Shown one piece after another: positions 58,901 to 64,000 of a stretch of 64,000 bases of DNA (within the stretch, counting starts at the first letter, position 1; every line of letters starts with the position of its first letter). The notes under the pieces are model-generated. The model saw nothing but the letters and a program-made list of their open reading frames with translations, was not told the DNA's origin and did no database searches. The translations under genes and the position numbers were made by a program. The DNA is from Gaiellasilicea sp963763755 (lineage in GTDB: Bacteria; Actinomycetota; Thermoleophilia; Gaiellales; Gaiellaceae), in the NCBI GenBank assembly GCA_963763755.1, contig CAVXQE010000008.1, positions 1-64,000 of the forward strand, written 5' to 3'.

Positions 58901-59497
58901 TGCTGTGTTGACCATGTCGCCCGCGACCATGCCCTGCCCTTCGGCGCCGATGGTGACTGCGGCTTCGCCGGTGAGGACGCCCGCACGAGCTGCGAGCTCG
59001 GGCGCGCCGACCTCGTCTCCGAGCGTCGACACCGCGGCGACCAGGTCGAGCGCTGCCCGAACGGCGCGCTCGGCGTCGTCCTCCGTCGCAGTTGGCGTGC
59101 CCCACACGGCCATGACTGCGTCGCCGATGAACTTCTCGACCGTGCCGCCGTACAGCTCGATCAGCCTCCGGCAGGTGTCGAAGTACCGGGAGAGGAGTTC
59201 GCGCACCTCCTCTGGGTCGCGGCTCTCGGAGAGCGTCGTGAAGCCGACGAGGTCGGCGAAGAGAACGGAGACGAGCCGACGCTCCGCCGCGGGCCTGATT
59301 GGTGCTGGAGTTGGGGACGCGGCCACGGCCACGGCACCGAACGCGCTCCCGCATTCACCGCAGAATTTCACGGTCGGCGGGTTCGCGGTCCCACAACTCG
59401 GGCAGGTCTGTGCGAGCGCGTCGCCGCACTCACCGCAGAACTTCCGTCCCGCCTCGTTCTCGTAGCCGCAGGACGAGCACCTAACGACGTCGGCCAC
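55955..59497 (-). CDS. Zinc-ribbon / class III nucleotidyl cyclase / AAA / TPR regulator
   Basis: 1,180 residues, intact. Two double zinc ribbons (CSSCGYENEAGRKFCGECG and CPSCGTANPPTVKFCGECG, residues 7-50), a class III cyclase domain (about 74-235) with metal Asp82 in FADLVGFTTLSESRD and Asp126 in EKFIGDAVMAVWG, and DMVNTAARVQ supplying the transition-state Asn197/Arg201. Then an NTPase with Walker A GIGGIGKS (297-304) and Walker B VALVFEDLHWGDTALLDF, followed by about 500 residues of TPR-like helices. Lys122 and the conserved Asp suggest ATP as substrate. It is a soluble cAMP-making or cAMP-like signal integrator; the activating signal is unknown. Confidence 0.93.
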   Translation of the reverse strand: MADVVRCSSCGYENEAGRKFCGECGDALAQTCPSCGTANPPTVKFCGECGSAFGAVAVAASPTPAPIRPAAERRLVSVLFADLVGFTTLSESRDPEEVRELLSRYFDTCRRLIELYGGTVEKFIGDAVMAVWGTPTATEDDAERAVRAALDLVAAVSTLGDEVGAPELAARAGVLTGEAAVTIGAEGQGMVAGDMVNTAARVQSAAEPGTVLVGESTKRASEASISYSSAGTHELKGKEELVSLWQAQRIVAHRGGERRASTLEAPFVGRDYELRVVKDAYQGTAHDGRATLVTVLGIGGIGKSRLAWELEKHLDGLVGNIWWHRGRCLAYGEGVAFWALAEMVRMRAGITEHEPEESATAKLGEMVRQHVADHGEREWVEPMLRHLLGLGERLQVERTDLFAAWRLFIERMSETSPVALVFEDLHWGDTALLDFIEHLVEWSRARPIFVLALSRPDLLERRSDFGASGRSSTRLALEPLSDDAMNQLLDGLVPGLPDDVRSEIRDRADGIPLYAVETVRMLLDRGALERDGEILRLVGRLDNLDVPETLHALIAARLDGLPSDERRVIEHAAVLGKTFPARGVAALGGVEPDAVEPVLGRLVRKELLVLDANPRSPERGQYGFLQALVQRVAYETQSKKERGRLHRLAAVHLENDVGVDPDEISEVIAAHFRDAAQFDPTGESAAGDRASARGWLARAGERAAALGAPEDAQRAFDDAATLTDEPLERAALLERAGELAFLADRMTESQDRLGEAVAIFREAGDTHSAARAAAALGLTLWQLNQLDDALATLTPAFEALSADERDLDVGKLAAEIARIEYFAGNPDAARGYIEIALDVAERHADASLLSHSLNTKSLLIPSTHPHERHALLREALRVAEENDSLEATLRAMNNLIVLMGEWDRPDESWTLMERGLELARARGHRYFATWFGAGLVMHQLELGEWDDAFVVGEEALGEDVLTTPNGIAAALWLAKSSFERGDEARSRAWLERIPQELGESTDQIRMAQGRFAQALDALLAHRLGEVVNYAQRAYRDLADGTAAVEPMLNFAADGAFLLGDRSAAAHLAAVYEGLPEAITTRIIQAHGERIVAFKAIADGDEGAAADAYARALAAARSYGRVHTIAAVLADYGTWLVECGRASEAEPLLDEARALWEHMGGTRWLELIESARSNIEVNFVP

Positions 59498-59503
59498 GCG
59501 CTC

Positions 59504-59532
59504 ACTCTATTCCGCTGTGGTCAGGCCCTCAA
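59504..59532 (-). promoter_or_regulatory. Leaderless-type promoter (TTGAGG-N17-TAGAGT) for the cyclase gene
   Basis: On the minus strand, TTGAGG (59527-59532), 17 nt, TAGAGT (59504-59509), then 6 nt to GTG 59497: a full promoter placing the start of transcription on the start codon. Confidence 0.65.
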
Positions 59533-59654
59533 TCAGACGCGGCCACGCTCCGCGGAGTGCCCGCCGAGCTGATCGAGGCCTCCGGCGAGCTCTCTCCGAC
59601 GCGCGCGTGGTGGCTATGTGAGCGAATGCGGGAGGTTGTTGACCGCGCTTTGGC

Positions 59655-59774
59655 TTACGGGCTCGAAGGTGCGTACGAGCCGTGGCCGTCGATCTGTCGT
59701 TGCATCGCTTCGTGGAGGGCCTGCGTTTGATGGTTCGCAGACGGGCCGCCCTTTCGGACGGCCCGTTGCGAACC
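59655..59774. terminator. Two hairpins downstream of nrdJ
   Basis: The gap 59533-59823 holds no gene. It has a hairpin GGTTCGC-AG-ACGGGCCG (59732-59748), 10-nt loop, CGGCCCGT-T-GCGAACC (59759-59774), about 50 nt past the nrdJ stop, and a weaker one near 59655-59682 (GGCTCG/CGAGCC). The stem is strong but lacks a U-tract. Confidence 0.5.
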
Positions 59775-59823
59775 TTGCGGACATCGACGTGCTCAGGAAA
59801 GAGACGTCGATGCTTGCAACCAA

Positions 59824-62589
<2,766 letters not shown>

Positions 62590-62656
62590 TCTGGTCCTCC
62601 CGGCCTTAGGTCTCTATGCGGCGCTCGCAGGTCTGCTGCGGTCCTCTGAGCGGATC

Positions 62657-62672
62657 GGGGACGTTAGTCCCC
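62657..62672 (-). promoter_or_regulatory. Hairpin in the nrdJ leader
   Basis: GGGGAC-GTTA-GTCCCC, a perfect 6-bp stem, between a possible -10 (TAAAAT, 62701-62706) and the nrdJ start. Nearby the minus strand reads CAGCAGACCTGCGAG, slightly like a B12 box, but the leader is too short to call a cobalamin riboswitch. Confidence 0.3.
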
Positions 62673-62732
62673 GCGTCGGACAGAACGAGAGGAGACCCGT
62701 ATTTTAGCCGCTGGGAGGTGTTGTGCGGAGTG

Positions 62733-63283
62733 CTAGACGGCCGGCGGAGGGTTGTTTCGACCCTGGTGCCGACGGATGAAATAGCCCGCCGAGCCGCCCG
62801 CGATCAGCAGCAGCGCGAGGCCGGCGAGCACGAGGAGCGGGATCGGCACGGAGCTCGCGCTGTCGGTCTCGACATCACCTGAGGCCTCGGGCGGGTTCTC
62901 GTTCTTCGGGTTGCTCACATCGGTCGTCGTCTGGTTCTTCGGCGGCTTCGCGGTGGTGCCACCGCCGGGAGAGGGATCGGTCGACGCCGGCGGCGCGGGC
63001 TCGTTTCGCATGCGCGCCTGGAGCGCCCGCTGGATGTCCTCCTTCGCGCTCGAGTAGTCCCGGACGTCCGGCGGGAGGGCCTCGATCGCGTCGTCGTAGC
63101 AGTGCAGCGGATAGGTGCGGTCGACGCGCCCGTCGTCGTACCAGTCGTCGATCACCTGGCGCGCGCAGGACGGGGCCGCGCTCGCCGGCGCTGCGGCGAG
63201 AAGCATGCGGCAACGAGCGCCGCGACCGACGCGAGCGCGTAGAGCACACGTCCGATCGTCTGGTGGCGGGAGGGGATCGTCAA
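62733..63283 (-). CDS. Secreted protein with C-terminal membrane anchor (frameshifted)
   Basis: About 183 residues with a frameshift near 63205. The start is TTG 63283 or GTG 63313. Signal peptide IGRVLYALASVAALVAA, then after the break LLAAAPASAAPSCARQVIDD. The mature part is short: WYDDGRVDRTYPLHCYDDAI (one probable disulphide) and EALPPDVRDYSSAKEDIQRA, then a Pro/Thr/Lys-rich linker, and a C-terminal TM helix (IPLLVLAGLALLLIAGGSAG) with a basic tail. The design is that of a small surface protein held in the membrane. I do not recognise a family. Confidence 0.75.
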
Positions 63284-63428
63284 GATCGTGGTCGTTCGTC
63301 GAATCGGCTGCACGGATCCGAGCGCAGTGTGCAGAGTCTTTCGGACAGCGTTGATGCCCGGGTGAGCGGCAGGTAAACGGTTTGTAATGCCCTGCGGATA
63401 CGGCGCAGGGCCTTCCGGTGTCACATGC

Positions 63429-63434
63429 TAGCTT
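63429..63434 (+). promoter_or_regulatory. Leaderless-type -10 (TAGCTT) for the last gene
   Basis: TAGCTT is 8 nt before ATG 63443. Confidence 0.45.
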
Positions 63435-63442
63435 GGCCCGCG

Positions 63443-64000
63443 ATGCGGAGGCCCGGAGTGGCGGTGTCGGTCGCGACCGCGATGCTGCTCGGCGCCGTCT
63501 TCGCGGGCGACTCGGTGTGGACGGCAATCGCCGTTCTTGCCGTTGCGGGCGGCTGGGGCGCGCTTGCTCTCGCCGGTCGCACGCCCCTTCCCGGCGGCGG
63601 AACCGTGCTGCTCGGCCTCGTCCTGGCGATCGGCGCCTGGAGCGGCCTGTCCGTCGGCTGGTCGGTGGCGCCGGATCTCTCGTGGGCGGATGTGAACCGG
63701 ACGCTCGTCCTCGCCGGCTTTCTCGCCGTCGGGCTCCTGCTCGGCGCGTCAGGCCGGACCGCGTGCCGCTGGGCGGCCGCGGCGCTCGTGACGGCGCTCG
63801 GCGCCGCTGTTCTCTGGGCGCTCGCGGGCAAGGCGATCCCTGCGCTCTTCCCGGACGGCGGTCGTGTCGCGCGGCTTCGTGATCCGATCGGCTACTGGAA
63901 CGCGCTCGCGCTCGCCGCAGACATGCTCCTCGTCCTCGGTCTGCAGCTGGCGGCGGACGCACGACAGTCGCGCGCGCTGCGAGCCGTGGGTGTCGTGCTC
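63443..64000 (+). CDS. O-antigen ligase-like multi-pass membrane protein (3' end outside window)
   Basis: At least 186 residues, open to the window edge. MRRPGVAVSVATAMLLGAVF begins the first of several TM helices; GGTVLLGLVLAIGAWSGLSV, DLSWADVNRTLVLAGFLAVG and RLRDPIGYWNALALAADMLL follow. The GYWNALA segment after a periplasmic-loop Arg is characteristic of WaaL/Wzy-type O-antigen ligase/polymerase relatives, which in actinobacteria often carry C-terminal TPRs. Polymer or glycan transfer at the outer face is inferred. Confidence 0.82.
   Translation, partial: MRRPGVAVSVATAMLLGAVFAGDSVWTAIAVLAVAGGWGALALAGRTPLPGGGTVLLGLVLAIGAWSGLSVGWSVAPDLSWADVNRTLVLAGFLAVGLLLGASGRTACRWAAAALVTALGAAVLWALAGKAIPALFPDGGRVARLRDPIGYWNALALAADMLLVLGLQLAADARQSRALRAVGVVL

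Noticed and set aside
62590..62732. Cobalamin riboswitch
   Set aside because: The B12-box-like segment is imperfect and the leader is too short for the conserved core.

Overview
The window is GC-rich (about two thirds G+C by eye), densely coding bacterial chromosome. I infer an uncultured actinobacterium, most likely of the class Thermoleophilia (Gaiellales/Solirubrobacterales). The evidence is F420-type PPOX-fold flavoproteins, a PadR-controlled ABC exporter, WhiG/FliA-like sigma, zinc-ribbon cyclase/AAA/TPR regulator, class II NrdJ and O-antigen ligase, plus frequent GTG/TTG starts and many genes that look leaderless. No rRNA, CRISPR array, insertion sequence or phage gene was seen. One tRNA (Val, UAC) lies near the left end. 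About half of the genes carry single-base frameshifts, and these hit household genes and accessory genes alike. I read most of them as indel errors in a long-read or low-coverage assembly, not as true pseudogenes, and give joined coordinates.

Layout. 0-3.6 kb: sparse accessory DNA with tRNA-Val, small ORFs and a first SIR2-like gene. 3.6-7.8 kb: PadR-regulated ABC exporter. 7.8-14 kb: the most unusual locus, a SIR2 NADase-like gene translationally coupled to a large nSTAND-TM-WD40 protein, facing a membrane protein with a catalytically dead isochorismatase fold. 14-20.6 kb: a second ABC exporter followed by a NarL/DesK-type histidine kinase and LuxR-type regulator. 20.6-24.7 kb: small proteins, a stand-alone receiver domain, isocitrate lyase, its likely GntR repressor and a 3-hydroxybutyrate dehydrogenase (acetyl-CoA/PHB use through the glyoxylate shunt). 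24.7-29.6 kb: FtsH-like membrane protease with a partner, M48 protease, cyclophilin.

29.6-38 kb: a seven-gene minus-strand operon holding a complete carbohydrate ABC importer (ATPase, binding protein, two permeases, one with a Cna-B-like domain in its outer loop), then an FAD oxidoreductase, a membrane-anchored beta-helix protein and a DUF4032 protein. Its promoter has an operator over the -10. 38-46 kb: CDF metal exporter, SDR, MATE exporter, PPOX protein, MBL hydrolase, cystathionine gamma-synthase/lyase, two tandem YcaQ-like proteins, a methyltransferase. 46-55.9 kb: sigma factor, DUF6328 protein, an AKR/ornithine-cyclodeaminase/PLP-lyase operon, XRE regulator, phospholipase D-like protein, secreted glycoside hydrolase, PPOX protein, zinc alcohol dehydrogenase, CMD protein. 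55.9-64 kb: large cyclase/AAA/TPR regulator, nrdJ, a membrane-anchored secreted protein and the start of an O-antigen ligase-like gene.

Two genome-wide habits stand out. At least twelve starts are preceded by TAnnnT at 6-8 nt, the spacing expected for leaderless transcripts. Four convergent gene pairs end on one shared CTAG, so both stop codons sit in the same four bases.
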